DNA of 64,000 nucleotides from assembly GCF_001816145.1 (NCBI RefSeq), contig NZ_MDZB01000153.1, positions 62,001 through 126,000 on the forward strand. The letters run 5' to 3'. Each line of letters starts with the position of its first letter. Positions within the stretch are counted from its first letter, which is position 1. Under the pieces are notes generated by a model that did no database searches, was not told the DNA's origin, and saw nothing but the letters and a program-made list of their open reading frames with translations. Of the stretch, positions 7,881 to 17,141 are shown piece after piece. Source of the DNA: Hymenobacter lapidarius. Lineage in GTDB: Bacteria > Bacteroidota > Bacteroidia > Cytophagales > Hymenobacteraceae. Made by a program: the position numbers and the translations under genes.

Positions 7881-10763
7881 ATGCGTCCTCGTTTTTCCCG
7901 CCGGGCGGCGGTTCCGGCCGTGCGCCGAGTAGCCGCTCATGTAGCCCGCACCGCGGCCAGCGGTACCGTGCCTGCAGTGGAAGGCGGCGGCAGCACGGCG
8001 CCCCTCTTTGGTAATGGCTCGGCCGACCGGGTGCCGCTCATTCTGTTCAGCTACGATGTGGAGCACCAGCACCTGCTGCACTGCAACCGGCACTGCCATA
8101 CGGTGCTGGGCTATTCCAGCCAAGAGCTGCTAAGCATGGGCCAGGCCCTGGGTGAAACCATGCTGCACGCCGACTCGCTGGCCCAGTTCCAGCGCAACGA
8201 CCTGCACCACGTACTCACCGGCAACCGGGCCCTGACTTGGGATTGCCGCCTCCGCCACCGCGACGGCGGCTGGCGCTGGCTGCGCATCCGCCTCCGGGCC
8301 AGTGTTTTCGGGCCCGATGGCCAGGTGCGGGAAATAATGGGCAGCGCCGAGGACGTGACCCGGCATCGCGCCGCCGTGGAGAGCCTGCGCCAAAGCCGCC
8401 ACCTCCTGCGCCAGGTAGTGGACCTGGTGCCAAACCTCATTTACATCTACGACCTGCGCGAAGAACGCAACACGTACTCCAACCAGCGCATTGAGCAGTT
8501 CCTGGGCATCAGCAGCGCAGAGCTGCTGGAATTCCGCGAGGGCACGCTGCTGCCAAGCATTGTGCCGGACGATACGCTGGCGCAGCTGCGGGCGCATTTC
8601 CAGGAAGTAGCCCAGCTGCCCGACGGCGAGACGCTCGCCCTGGAGTTTGCCGTGCAGCACCGCAACGGCACCACGCGCTGGCTGCGGAGCGCCCACACGC
8701 CGTTTGCCCGCGATGCCCAGGGCCAGGTAACGAGCATCATTGGCGTGGCCGAAGACGTGACGGAGCGGCGGGCCACCGACGCCCAGGGCCAGGCCGCCGC
8801 CGATAAGCTGGCCGAGCAGCACCGCCTGTTTCACCAGGTGATTGACGCCCTGCCCCACCCCATCTACCTAAAAGACGGCCACGGCAACTACCTGCTGGCA
8901 AACCGCACCATGGCCGCCCTCTACGGCATGACGCCCGACGAACTGGTACGCTACGGCGAAGCCAACACGCGGGTGGAGCACGGTCCCGAGACGGACCGCT
9001 ACCTCAGCCAGGACCAGCAGGTCCTGGCCACTGGCCGGGACCTGACCCTGGAAGAATGCTACACCTACCCCGACGGGCAGGTGGCGTGGTTCAGCAGCGT
9101 GAAGCGCCTCTTTGTGCGCTCCGACGGCACGGCGCAGGTACTGGGCGTGGACAGCAACATCACCGAGCTGAAGCTGATGCAGCAGGCCCTGGAATCGGCG
9201 GTGGGCGAAGCCGAGGTGGACGCCCAGGCCAAGCAGGACTTTCTGGCCAATATGAGCCACGAAATCCGGACGCCGCTGCATGGCATTCTGGGCCTGACCG
9301 GGGTATTGGCCAAAACCACGCTCAGCCGCAGCCAGCACGACTACCTGCACCTGCTGAGCGAGTCGGCGGAGCACCTGCTCACCGTGCTGAACGACGTGCT
9401 GACCACGGCCCGCCTCGGCGCCGGCAAGCTGCGGGCCGAGGCCCAGCCCTTCAGCCCCGAAGACTTGCTCATGGGCTGCGCCGCCCTGCTGCGGCCCCGG
9501 GCCCGCGAAAAAGGGCTGCGCATGCGCGTAGAAAAACCCACGAACCTGCCCCGCGTGCTGGGCGATGCCCACCGGCTGCGGCAGGTGCTGCTCAATCTGG
9601 TGAGCAACGCCATCAAATTCACGGCCACGGGCCAGGTGCTGCTGCGGTGCCGCCGCGTGCCGGCCCCGGCCCGCCACGCGGAGCCGGCGGGCACCGTGTG
9701 GCTGCAGTTCACGGTGAACGACACCGGCGTGGGCATTGCGCCCGAAACCCTGGACAAAGTGTTCGAGCCGTTTGCGCAAGCCACCGCCAGCACCGACCGC
9801 GAATACGGCGGCTCGGGGCTGGGCCTGAGCATTTCCGAAGGCCTCGTGGCCCTCATGGGGGGCGTGCTGCGGGTGAGCAGCGAGCTGGGCGGCGGCAGCA
9901 CCTTTGCCTTCACGCTGGCCTTCGCGCCGGTGCCCGAGGCCGCGCCCGCCAGCGCACTGCCCCTTCCCGCGGCTCCCGAGGCTCCGGCTGTTGGCCGCGT
10001 GCTGCTGGTAGAAGACAATATGGTGAACAGCCTGCTGGCCGAAACCGTGCTGCGCAACTGGGGCTGGCAGGTGACCACGGCCGCCAGTGGCTTGGCCGCC
10101 ATTCAACTATTTGAACAACGCCCGTTCGACCTCGTGCTGATGGACATTCAGATGCCCGGCATGGACGGCGAAACGGCCGCCCGCGCCCTGCGCGAACACC
10201 CCGACGCCATTCGGGCCGCCACGCCCGTCATTGCCCTCACGGCGCGGGCCCAGGCGGGCGAGGCCGAACGCCTAGCAGCGGCTGGCTTTGCGGGCTATCT
10301 TGCCAAGCCTTACCGGGAAGAGCAGCTTCTTCAGGCCATGCAGGCCGTTTTGGCCCGCCACACCACGCACACCACTTCTCTATTGCCTCTCACACTTGCC
10401 ACCATGTCTTCTGCAACCCCTTCATACGACTTAAGTAATGTGCGCCAGCTGGTGCGCGGCGATGAAGCCATCGTCCGGCGCCTTGCCTGGGCGTTCATCG
10501 AAACCACGCCCGCCATTCTCACCGCCCTCGACGAGGCCCTGACCAAGCCCGACTGGGAAGCCGTAGGCGACGCCGCCCACCACCTCAAAAGCTCGCTCGA
10601 CGGCCTGGGGGTAGAAAGCCTGCGCCATACCATTCGGGAAGTGGAAGCCTACGGAGCCACCCCGCCCGCCCCCGAACAGGCCGCTGAGCAAGTGGCCCAG
10701 GTGCGCGCCGTGACCGAGCAGGTGATGGCCGAACTCCGGCAGGAGTTCCCGGAGCAGCCATAG
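7881..10763 (+). CDS. Hybrid sensor histidine kinase with PAS, REC and Hpt domains
   Basis: The 960-residue kinase has no obvious membrane segment, so it is probably cytosolic. Three PAS domains (about 50-165, 175-300, 310-430) precede HisKA with His460 in MSHEIRTPLHG. The ATPase domain follows (LVSNAIKFTATG, GSGLGLSI). A receiver has Asp755 in LVLMDIQMPG, and a C-terminal Hpt has His900 in AHHLKSSLDGLG. All phosphorelay residues are present, so phosphate can pass His-Asp-His to a separate regulator. The gene follows the NtrC-type regulator in the same orientation and is probably co-transcribed with it. Confidence 0.93.
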   Translation: MRPRFSRRAAVPAVRRVAAHVARTAASGTVPAVEGGGSTAPLFGNGSADRVPLILFSYDVEHQHLLHCNRHCHTVLGYSSQELLSMGQALGETMLHADSLAQFQRNDLHHVLTGNRALTWDCRLRHRDGGWRWLRIRLRASVFGPDGQVREIMGSAEDVTRHRAAVESLRQSRHLLRQVVDLVPNLIYIYDLREERNTYSNQRIEQFLGISSAELLEFREGTLLPSIVPDDTLAQLRAHFQEVAQLPDGETLALEFAVQHRNGTTRWLRSAHTPFARDAQGQVTSIIGVAEDVTERRATDAQGQAAADKLAEQHRLFHQVIDALPHPIYLKDGHGNYLLANRTMAALYGMTPDELVRYGEANTRVEHGPETDRYLSQDQQVLATGRDLTLEECYTYPDGQVAWFSSVKRLFVRSDGTAQVLGVDSNITELKLMQQALESAVGEAEVDAQAKQDFLANMSHEIRTPLHGILGLTGVLAKTTLSRSQHDYLHLLSESAEHLLTVLNDVLTTARLGAGKLRAEAQPFSPEDLLMGCAALLRPRAREKGLRMRVEKPTNLPRVLGDAHRLRQVLLNLVSNAIKFTATGQVLLRCRRVPAPARHAEPAGTVWLQFTVNDTGVGIAPETLDKVFEPFAQATASTDREYGGSGLGLSISEGLVALMGGVLRVSSELGGGSTFAFTLAFAPVPEAAPASALPLPAAPEAPAVGRVLLVEDNMVNSLLAETVLRNWGWQVTTAASGLAAIQLFEQRPFDLVLMDIQMPGMDGETAARALREHPDAIRAATPVIALTARAQAGEAERLAAAGFAGYLAKPYREEQLLQAMQAVLARHTTHTTSLLPLTLATMSSATPSYDLSNVRQLVRGDEAIVRRLAWAFIETTPAILTALDEALTKPDWEAVGDAAHHLKSSLDGLGVESLRHTIREVEAYGATPPAPEQAAEQVAQVRAVTEQVMAELRQEFPEQP

Positions 10764-10829
10764 TCCTTCCAGCGTTGTTACGTCCGGACGGGTCGGCCTC
10801 GTGTCAGCCTCATTCCTGCCCCTACTTAC

Positions 10830-11915
10830 ATGACCGACTCCCCAGCCCAGCCTCCTATTCAAACCAATACCCTTGTGATTGGGGCGGGCCAGGCGGGGCT
10901 GGCCGCCGCGTACTATCTGCAGCAAGCCGGCATCGACTTCCGGGTGCTGGAAGCCGCGTCCGCTGCGGGTGCTGCGTGGCCGGCCCGCTACGACTCGCTG
11001 CGGCTGTTTTCGCCGGCCTGGGTGAGCGGCCTGCCCGGCCTGCCCTGGCCGGCTAAGCCCCTGCATTACCCTTCCCGCGACGAAACCACCGCGTACCTGT
11101 GCAGCTATGCGGCGCACTTTGCGTTTCCCCTGGATGTGAACCAGCGCGTGACCCGGCTGGCGGCCTCCACCGGCCGGGCGGGATATACCGTGTGCACTGC
11201 CGCCGGCCGCACGTACCACACCCGCCGGGTAATTATAGCCACGGGACCCTACACCACGCCCAAGGTACCGGCCTGGGCGGCAGAGCTGCCCACGGCGGTG
11301 GCCCAGCTGCCCAGCCGCGACTACCAGCGCCCCACCCAGCTGCCGGGCAACGGCCCGGTGGCAGTGGTAGGCAGCGGCAACTCCGCGTTGCAGATTGCCG
11401 CCGATGTGGCCGCCACCGGCCGCCCCGTGTTTGTGGCTTTCGATGAGCACACCCCGGCCATGCCCAACGGCCAGCTCATGTGGGCAGGCCTCGTCCTCAC
11501 CGGCCTGCTGGGCGTGTCGCGCCACTCCTGGCTGGGCCGCAAAATGCGCAATAGCCCGGAGCCGGTGGTGAGCGGCGATTTAAAAAAGCTGCGCGGCTTT
11601 GCCAATGCGCGCTTCATTGGCCGGGCCGATGGCGTGCTGCCGACCGGCGCCATTCGGGGCCGGCGGGAGGCTTCCCCTCCCCTAGACGCGGTGGTGTGGG
11701 CCACCGGCTACCAGCCCGATTACGCGTGGATAGACCTGCCCATTTTGGAGGTCGATGGCCAGCCCCGCCACCACCGGGGGCTCACGGAGGCACCGGGAGT
11801 CGCTTTTCTGGGGCTCGACTGGCTGGATAGCCGCCGCTCGGCCCTGCTAAACGGGGCCGGGCCGGATGCCAAGCGGATTGTGGCCGGGTTATTGCAAATG
11901 CCTGAATGTTATTGA
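10830..11915 (+). CDS. Flavin-dependent monooxygenase (CzcO/FMO-like)
   Basis: The 361-residue protein has two dinucleotide-binding motifs. VIGAGQAGLAAAYYL, starting near residue 15, should bind FAD; VVGSGNSALQIAADVA, near residue 180, should bind NADPH. The C-terminal ATGYxPDY motif of flavoprotein monooxygenases is seen as WATGYQPDY. It probably oxidises a small molecule. The substrate cannot be read from the sequence. It follows the kinase by 66 bases and could be read through from it, but no functional link is evident. Confidence 0.8.
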   Translation: MTDSPAQPPIQTNTLVIGAGQAGLAAAYYLQQAGIDFRVLEAASAAGAAWPARYDSLRLFSPAWVSGLPGLPWPAKPLHYPSRDETTAYLCSYAAHFAFPLDVNQRVTRLAASTGRAGYTVCTAAGRTYHTRRVIIATGPYTTPKVPAWAAELPTAVAQLPSRDYQRPTQLPGNGPVAVVGSGNSALQIAADVAATGRPVFVAFDEHTPAMPNGQLMWAGLVLTGLLGVSRHSWLGRKMRNSPEPVVSGDLKKLRGFANARFIGRADGVLPTGAIRGRREASPPLDAVVWATGYQPDYAWIDLPILEVDGQPRHHRGLTEAPGVAFLGLDWLDSRRSALLNGAGPDAKRIVAGLLQMPECY

Positions 11916-12003
11916 AACCCCGGCCCGGCTTTCCGGGTTGAGTACAACAGAAGCGGCCCCCAGTAAGGGCACGCTTTTATCCACCTGATTCGCCTTTACC
12001 ATT

Positions 12004-12111
12004 ATGGTTATTGTCATGCTCGGCGTATTCGCCGCTATTTTCGCGCTCACTCTCGACACATTCTCTTCTGACAAGCCTAAACTCGCTCCCGTACGCGTTC
12101 GAGTGAAGTAG
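12004..12111 (+). CDS. Possible 35-residue single-span membrane peptide
   Basis: A short ATG frame encodes a peptide starting MVIVMLGVFAAIFALTL. A single hydrophobic helix is followed by a basic tail ending RVRVK. Its TAG stop lies 23 bases before a bidirectional terminator, so it would form a small transcription unit of its own. No homologue is recognised. A chance frame remains possible, since no good ribosome binding site is visible. Confidence 0.35.
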   Translation: MVIVMLGVFAAIFALTLDTFSSDKPKLAPVRVRVK

Positions 12112-12134
12112 TATTCATCGCAGAGACAAGGCAC

Positions 12135-12162
12135 AAAAAAAGCAGCTCTAGGGCTGCTTTTT
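12135..12162. terminator. Bidirectional intrinsic terminator
   Basis: The stem AAAGCAGC / GCTGCTTT has a six-base loop and A/T runs on both sides. It sits between the small plus-strand frame ending at 12111 and the convergent gene ending at 12193. Confidence 0.82.
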
Positions 12163-12192
12163 CTATGAATAACGTGTTGCTGATGCGGCTAC

Positions 12193-12576
12193 TTAGCGAA
12201 TTACGAGCTTGCACATCTGGCTGGTGTTGTTGGCTTCGAGACGGACGTAGTACAGACCGTTGGCGAATTTGGTCAGGTCCAGCATTTTGGTGTAGCGGTC
12301 GTTCATTTCAGTGAGCGTTTCGCGGTACATCACCGAACCAATGACGTTGAGTACGCTCAGCTGCACTTTTTTACCCTGCAGGTTATTGATGGTGAGGTGC
12401 ACGATGCCGGTGCTGGGGTTGGGGTACAGCAGCAGGGTTTTATCGTCGCCGGGTTTGGTTTGCTGGCCAGGACTGCTCAGGGTAGCTGCCGCCGCCGTTG
12501 GGGCGTTGAATAGGGTGCCCAGGCTGAGGCCGAAGCAAATAAAGCAAATCAATGGTAAGAGTAAGCGTTGCATCAT
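12193..12576 (-). CDS. Short T9SS type A sorting-domain protein
   Basis: The 127-residue protein is little more than a signal peptide (about 1-30), a linker of about 15 residues and a complete T9SS type A sorting domain (LLLYPNPSTGIVHLTINN to the end). There is almost no cargo between them, so the export signal itself may be the mature product. A TACCTTTG box on the minus strand (12656-12649) is a fair -7 element with a leader of about 65 bases; a matching -33 TTTG was not found. A bidirectional terminator follows the gene. Confidence 0.75.
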   Translation of the reverse strand: MMQRLLLPLICFICFGLSLGTLFNAPTAAAATLSSPGQQTKPGDDKTLLLYPNPSTGIVHLTINNLQGKKVQLSVLNVIGSVMYRETLTEMNDRYTKMLDLTKFANGLYYVRLEANNTSQMCKLVIR

Positions 12577-12751
12577 AGTAATAATTAGAGGTCGGCAGAA
12601 ACAAGCGCGGGGCGCTCAGGATTAACGAGTGGCGGCGGTTTTAGTTAGCAAAGGTAAGGCCCTTAAGCCACAAGCGCTAGTAATATATGCAGAAACTTCG
12701 ATAGATTACGCTGGTTTGCTGTTCTTAGTTCTCTTTTTTTTGACATATTAA

Positions 12752-13870
12752 GTGGATATTTTGATGATTGGCGGCGGTCTGGCCGGCTTGGCAGCAGCCT
12801 TGGACATGACGGGACGCGGGCACCGCGTGGCGGTGGTGGAGCGCAAGCAGTATCCGTTCCATAAAGTGTGCGGCGAATACGTGAGCAATGAGGTGCTGCC
12901 CTACCTGCGGCGCCTCCACGCCGACCCGGCCGCGCTGGCTCCGGCCGCCATCGGGAAATTTCTGCTGTCGTCGCCGGGCGGACGTACGCTCACGGCCCGG
13001 CTCGACCTGGGCGGGTTTGGCGTGAGTCGCTACGTGCTGGACGATTTTCTGTACCGCCTGGCCCTGGCGCGGGGCGTCACGTTCTACCTGAAAAACACCG
13101 TGACGGACGTGGCCTTCGACGCCGCCACCGACCAGCACCACGTGACGCTGGCCGACGGCCGCGTGCTCACGGCCCGCGTGGTGCTGGGGGCCTACGGCAA
13201 GCGCACCAACCTGGACCGGCAGCTGCAGCGCTCGTTTTTTGCGCAGCGCTCGCCCTACTTGGGCGTGAAATACCACCTGCGCCTGCCGGGCTTTCCCCGC
13301 GATGTCATCGCGCTGCACAATTTTGCCAACGGCTACGCGGGCATTTCGGCCATTGAGGAAGACAAGCTGTGCTTCTGCTACCTCACCACCCGCCAGAACC
13401 TGAAGGACCACGGCACCATTCCGGCCATGGAGGCGGTGGTGCTGAGCAAAAATCCGCGGCTGCGGGAGATTTTGGGCACGGCCGAGATGCTGTACCCCCA
13501 GCCGGAGGTCATCAACGAAATTTCATTTGCCCCCAAGCAGCCGGTGGAGCAGCACGTGCTGATGTGCGGCGATGCCGCCGGCCTTATCACGCCGCTGTGC
13601 GGCAACGGCATGGCCATGGCGCTGCACGGCGCGGCGCTGGCGGCTGCGGCCGCGCACGGTTTTTTGGCCGGCACTACTACCCGCGCCGCTATGGAAGGCG
13701 GCTACGCCCGCGCCTGGAACGCGCAGTTTGGCAGCCGGCTACGGATGGGCCGAACGGTGCAAAAGCTGTTTGGCGGGCCCGTGCTGAGCGAGCTGGTGGT
13801 GGGTGGGCTCCGGCACTGGCCCGGCGCCGTGCAGGCGCTGATGAGCCGCACGCACGGCCAGGTGTTTTAA
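12752..13870 (+). CDS. FAD-dependent oxidoreductase of a type III PKS cluster
   Basis: The 372-residue protein is of the geranylgeranyl-reductase / PHBH-like flavoprotein group. GGGLAGLAAALDM near the start is the Rossmann FAD motif. KVCGEYVS is the usual conserved Cys-containing loop, and MCGDAAGLITPLCGNGMAMA is the second FAD-binding GD motif. The start is GTG at 12752, because an in-frame TAA directly precedes it and a later ATG would cut the first beta strand. It stands before a type III polyketide synthase and a methyltransferase in the same direction, so it probably tailors the polyketide. The product is unknown. Confidence 0.8.
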   Translation: MDILMIGGGLAGLAAALDMTGRGHRVAVVERKQYPFHKVCGEYVSNEVLPYLRRLHADPAALAPAAIGKFLLSSPGGRTLTARLDLGGFGVSRYVLDDFLYRLALARGVTFYLKNTVTDVAFDAATDQHHVTLADGRVLTARVVLGAYGKRTNLDRQLQRSFFAQRSPYLGVKYHLRLPGFPRDVIALHNFANGYAGISAIEEDKLCFCYLTTRQNLKDHGTIPAMEAVVLSKNPRLREILGTAEMLYPQPEVINEISFAPKQPVEQHVLMCGDAAGLITPLCGNGMAMALHGAALAAAAAHGFLAGTTTRAAMEGGYARAWNAQFGSRLRMGRTVQKLFGGPVLSELVVGGLRHWPGAVQALMSRTHGQVF

Positions 13871-14072
13871 GCCGTTTCCGGCAAAGGCTGCCCTTGCAAC
13901 ACGGCCCGGCGGCCGGGCAAGGCCAGAATGTTATGCAGATTATTTAATCTAAGCACCGCGCAAAAATGTTTGTTTTACCGTAGTTAGGCATTGTTGATGC
14001 GCGGGCTTCCGTACATTGAGCTGCCCGAAGGAGCGTCCTTTCCCCAACTTTCGAATCTGTAATTCCTCCCGA

Positions 14073-15239
14073 ATGCCGAGTTACCTAGGTGCCATCGGCA
14101 CTGCGAATCCCGTTCATCGCATTGCCCAGCCGCAAATAGCCGAATTTATGGCCCAGGCGCTGGCTTTTGGCGATAACGACGCGCGCAAACTGCGGGCCCT
14201 GTACCGGGTGACGGGCATTGAGCACCGCTACTCGGTACTGCCCGACTACGGCCGCCCCAACGGCGAGTACACGTTTTTCCCCAATACGCCCACCCTGGAG
14301 CCGTTTCCCAGCGTGGGGCAGCGCATGGCCGTGTACCGGCGCGAAGCCCTGCCCCTGGCCACCGAAGCCGTGCGCGACTGCCTGCGCCAGGTGCCCAGCG
14401 TGGCCATGGCCAGCATCACCCACGTGGTGACGGTGAGCTGCACCGGCATGTACGCGCCGGGCCTCGACATTGAGTTGGTGCAGGCCCTGGGCCTGCGGCA
14501 CGACGTGCGCCGCACCTGCGTGAACTTTATGGGCTGCTACGCCGCCGTGAACGCCGTGAAACTGGCCGACGCCTTTTGCCTGGCCGATGCCAACGCCCGC
14601 GTGCTCATTGTGAGCGTGGAGCTGTGCACCCTGCATTTTCAGAAAAGCCCGGAGGAAGACCACCTCATCAGCAACGCCCTGTTTGGCGATGGCGCGGCGG
14701 CCTGCCTGGTGCAGGCCAAGCCCCTGCCCGATGGCGCGCCCAGCCTGGCCCTGCAGGCCTTTCACTGCGGCCTGGAGCCCGACGGGCACGACGACATGGC
14801 GTGGCACATCAACGACTTTGGGTTTGAGATGACCTTGTCCAGCTACGTGCCCAAGCTCATTCAGCGCGGCATTCGCAACCTCACCGATGGGCTGCTGCAA
14901 AGCCTGCCCGTGGAGCTGGCCGACGTTCGGCACTTTGCCATCCATCCGGGGGGGCGCAAGATTCTGGAAACCATTGAGACCGAGCTGGGGCTGAGCCGGG
15001 ACGACAACCGCCACGCCTACCGCGTACTGCGGGACTACGGCAACATGTCGTCGGCCACGGTGCTGTTTGTGCTGCGCGACGTGCTGGCCCACTCCACGCC
15101 CGCCGAGCACGGCGCGCCGGTGCTCAGCTTCGCCTTTGGGCCGGGGCTGACCATGGAGGCCATGCTGCTGGAAGTGGTGCACGAGGCGGCCGGCGCGGCG
15201 GTGAGCAGCAAGGCCAAGGAGTCGGCGGAGGTCGTTTAA
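14073..15239 (+). CDS. Type III polyketide synthase
   Basis: The 388-residue enzyme belongs to the chalcone/stilbene synthase family. The catalytic triad is complete: Cys155 (VNFMGCYAAV), His291 (FAIHPGGRKIL) and Asn324 (DYGNMSSATVLF). It should extend an acyl-CoA starter with malonyl-CoA units and cyclise the chain. Bacterial relatives make alkylpyrones or resorcinols; starter and chain length are not readable here. The start MPSYLGAIGTANP was chosen because the family begins at this point. The methyltransferase gene follows after 12 bases, and the FAD oxidoreductase lies 202 bases upstream. Confidence 0.92.
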   Translation: MPSYLGAIGTANPVHRIAQPQIAEFMAQALAFGDNDARKLRALYRVTGIEHRYSVLPDYGRPNGEYTFFPNTPTLEPFPSVGQRMAVYRREALPLATEAVRDCLRQVPSVAMASITHVVTVSCTGMYAPGLDIELVQALGLRHDVRRTCVNFMGCYAAVNAVKLADAFCLADANARVLIVSVELCTLHFQKSPEEDHLISNALFGDGAAACLVQAKPLPDGAPSLALQAFHCGLEPDGHDDMAWHINDFGFEMTLSSYVPKLIQRGIRNLTDGLLQSLPVELADVRHFAIHPGGRKILETIETELGLSRDDNRHAYRVLRDYGNMSSATVLFVLRDVLAHSTPAEHGAPVLSFAFGPGLTMEAMLLEVVHEAAGAAVSSKAKESAEVV

Positions 15240-15251
15240 TTTCCGCATGCC

Positions 15252-15962
15252 GTGAATTTTACTGCCCGCGCTTCCGGCCCCGAGCTGATGGACGACCTGA
15301 CGCTGGCCACCGATGCGCTGCGCCAGAACCTCGACGAGCTGGAAACCATCAACACGTGGCTGGGCGGCTACCAGCCGGTGCTCAATGCCCTGGACCGCCT
15401 GAAAAGCCGCTTTCCGCAGGGCCAGGCGCTGCGCCTGGCCGACTTGGGCAGCGGTGGCGGCGACACCCTGCGGCACGTGGCCCGCTGGGCCCGCAGCAAC
15501 CGCGTGCCGGTTACCCTGACGGGCATCGACGCCAACCGCTTTATGCTGGATTACGCAGCCGCCAAAAGCCGGGAATATCCGGAAATCAGCTACCAGCAAT
15601 TCGACATTTTCTCCCCCGAATTTCAGGCCCAGCCCTACGACGTGCTCACGTGCAGCCTGTTTTGCCACCATTTCGAGGACGATGAACTGGTGACGCTGCT
15701 GCGGCAATGGCAGCAGCAGGCGCAAGTAGCGGTGGTGATTAACGACCTGCACCGGCACTGGCTGGCTTACCACAGCATTAAATGGCTCACGCGGCTGCTG
15801 GGCGGCTCCTACCTGGTGCGGCACGACGCGCCGCTGTCGGTGGCCCGGGCCTTCCGCCGCCAGGACTGGGTGGCGCTGCTGGCGCGCGCTGGTATCCGGC
15901 GCTACGAGCTGCGCTGGCGCTGGGCGTTCCGCTGGCAGGTCATTATTGCGGGCCAGGGCTAA
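15252..15962 (+). CDS. SAM-dependent methyltransferase of the type III PKS cluster
   Basis: The 236-residue class I methyltransferase shows motif I as LADLGSGGGDTLRHV (about residue 57) and a following acidic motif at GIDAN. It starts with GTG 12 bases after the polyketide synthase stop, so it is co-transcribed with that gene. It probably methylates the pyrone or phenolic product. Its last four bases overlap the convergent hydrolase gene at 15959, leaving no room for a terminator. Confidence 0.82.
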   Translation: MNFTARASGPELMDDLTLATDALRQNLDELETINTWLGGYQPVLNALDRLKSRFPQGQALRLADLGSGGGDTLRHVARWARSNRVPVTLTGIDANRFMLDYAAAKSREYPEISYQQFDIFSPEFQAQPYDVLTCSLFCHHFEDDELVTLLRQWQQQAQVAVVINDLHRHWLAYHSIKWLTRLLGGSYLVRHDAPLSVARAFRRQDWVALLARAGIRRYELRWRWAFRWQVIIAGQG

Positions 15963-16861
15963 TAGAGTGCGGCGGCCACCCGGAAGGTGTTGGCGTGGGC
16001 TTCCACAATGTCGAGGATGCGCTCGGAATAGCCACCGCCCATGCACACCACCACGGGCAGTCGGTGGCGGTGGCAGAGGCTGAGCACCAGCTCATCGCGC
16101 TGGCGGCAGCCGGCGCGGGTGAGGCCCAGGTGGCCCAGCTTGTCGGTAGCCAGCACGTCGACGCCCGCCAGGTAAAACACGAAATCGGGCTGGACTTCGT
16201 CCAGGAGGCGCGGCAGGGTTTCGCCCAGCAGCTTCAGGTAGTGGGCGTCATCGATGCCGTCGGGCAAGGGCAAGTCCAGGTCGGAGGCTTCTTTGCGGGC
16301 GGGATAGTTGCGGGCCCCGTGCATAGAGAAGGTAAATACCCGCGGCTCGTGCTGAAAAATAGCCGCCGTGCCGTTGCCCTGGTGCACGTCGAGGTCCACG
16401 ATGAGGACTTTGCGCACCGCGGGCACGTGCGTGAGCAGCCACATGGCGGCGGCGGCCTGGTCGTTGAGCAGGCAAAATCCTTCGCCCCGCGCCCGGAACG
16501 CGTGGTGCGTGCCCCCAGCAATGTTGAAGGCCACGCCGTGCTGCAGGGCCAGCCGCGCCGCCTCGATGGTACCGCCCAAAATGGTGATTTCGCGCTCAAA
16601 CAGCTCGGCCGACCACGGAAAGCCCGTCGTTCGCTCCTCCAGCCGGGTGAGCTGGCCCAGGCGCAGCCGCTCGTAGTAGTCGGCAGCGTGTACCAGCAGC
16701 ACGTCGGCTACGGGGGGCGGTGTGGGCACAAAAAAATCGGCGCTGGTGGCCGTTCCCTCGTGCAAGAGCTGCTCGGGCAGCAGCTCGTATTTCAGCATGG
16801 GAAAGCGGTGGCCGGCTGGCAGCGGGTGGGCGTAGTTGGGTGCGAAGGCAATGGGCAGCAT
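15959..16861 (-). CDS. Histone deacetylase-family hydrolase
   Basis: The 300-residue zinc amidohydrolase is of the class of bacterial acetoin-utilisation / acetylpolyamine hydrolase proteins. The double His appears in GGTHHAF, and the metal ligands in VDLDVHQGNG and AGVDVLATDKLG. The usual GGGYS loop is present near the C-terminus. It should remove acetyl groups from small amines or lysines. The start at MLPIAFAPNY was chosen because family members begin there; 25 codons upstream are not conserved. It is convergent with the polyketide cluster. Confidence 0.88.
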   Translation of the reverse strand: MLPIAFAPNYAHPLPAGHRFPMLKYELLPEQLLHEGTATSADFFVPTPPPVADVLLVHAADYYERLRLGQLTRLEERTTGFPWSAELFEREITILGGTIEAARLALQHGVAFNIAGGTHHAFRARGEGFCLLNDQAAAAMWLLTHVPAVRKVLIVDLDVHQGNGTAAIFQHEPRVFTFSMHGARNYPARKEASDLDLPLPDGIDDAHYLKLLGETLPRLLDEVQPDFVFYLAGVDVLATDKLGHLGLTRAGCRQRDELVLSLCHRHRLPVVVCMGGGYSERILDIVEAHANTFRVAAALY

Positions 16862-16977
16862 AGGGCAGCAACAAATTAACCGCAGAGTTTGGCTGCCCGG
16901 CAGCGCACAACCGCTTGGCAACACCCACTGGCGCACCGAAACTGTGCGCCGCCTGAACCCCAGGGCAGCTCAATAAA

Positions 16978-17008
16978 AAACCCTCATTGCGCTAGGCAAT
17001 GAGGGTTT
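16978..17008 (-). terminator. Terminator hairpin of the original tRNA-Val locus
   Basis: A perfect 13-bp stem AAACCCTCATTGC / GCAATGAGGGTTT with a five-base loop. It is nearly identical to the hairpin after the intact tRNA-Val at 41302-41332. I infer that it was the terminator of the tRNA before the island inserted. Confidence 0.75.
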
Positions 17009-17009
17009 C

Positions 17010-17028
17010 CGTGAGGCGTATTGGGCTC
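17010..17028 (-). repeat. attL: displaced 3' end of tRNA-Val
   Basis: CGTGAGGCGTATTGGGCTC is identical to 41334-41352, which covers the last 17 bases of the intact tRNA-Val(GAC) plus two more. The match continues into the neighbouring hairpin, with 47 of 51 bases equal between 16978-17028 and 41302-41352. The rest of the tRNA is absent here. This is the expected scar of tRNA-targeted integration. Confidence 0.88.
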
Positions 17029-17141
17029 AGCCATTTGCCAGAGCACGCCGAAACATGCTAGCAAAACGCCCCTGAATACGGTGTGTATGGCGTTTCGGTA
17101 TTCGCTTGCTGGCACATTCCGGCGCTGATATTCCTGGAAAC

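Noticed and set aside
14085..16046. Long open frame antisense to the polyketide cluster
   Set aside because: It is a composition shadow of three well-supported genes in a high-GC region, is rich in His, Gln and Arg, and has no recognisable domain.
17010..17028. A second tRNA gene at the left junction
   Set aside because: Only the last 17 bases of a tRNA are present. The adjoining sequence does not form the anticodon or D arms.
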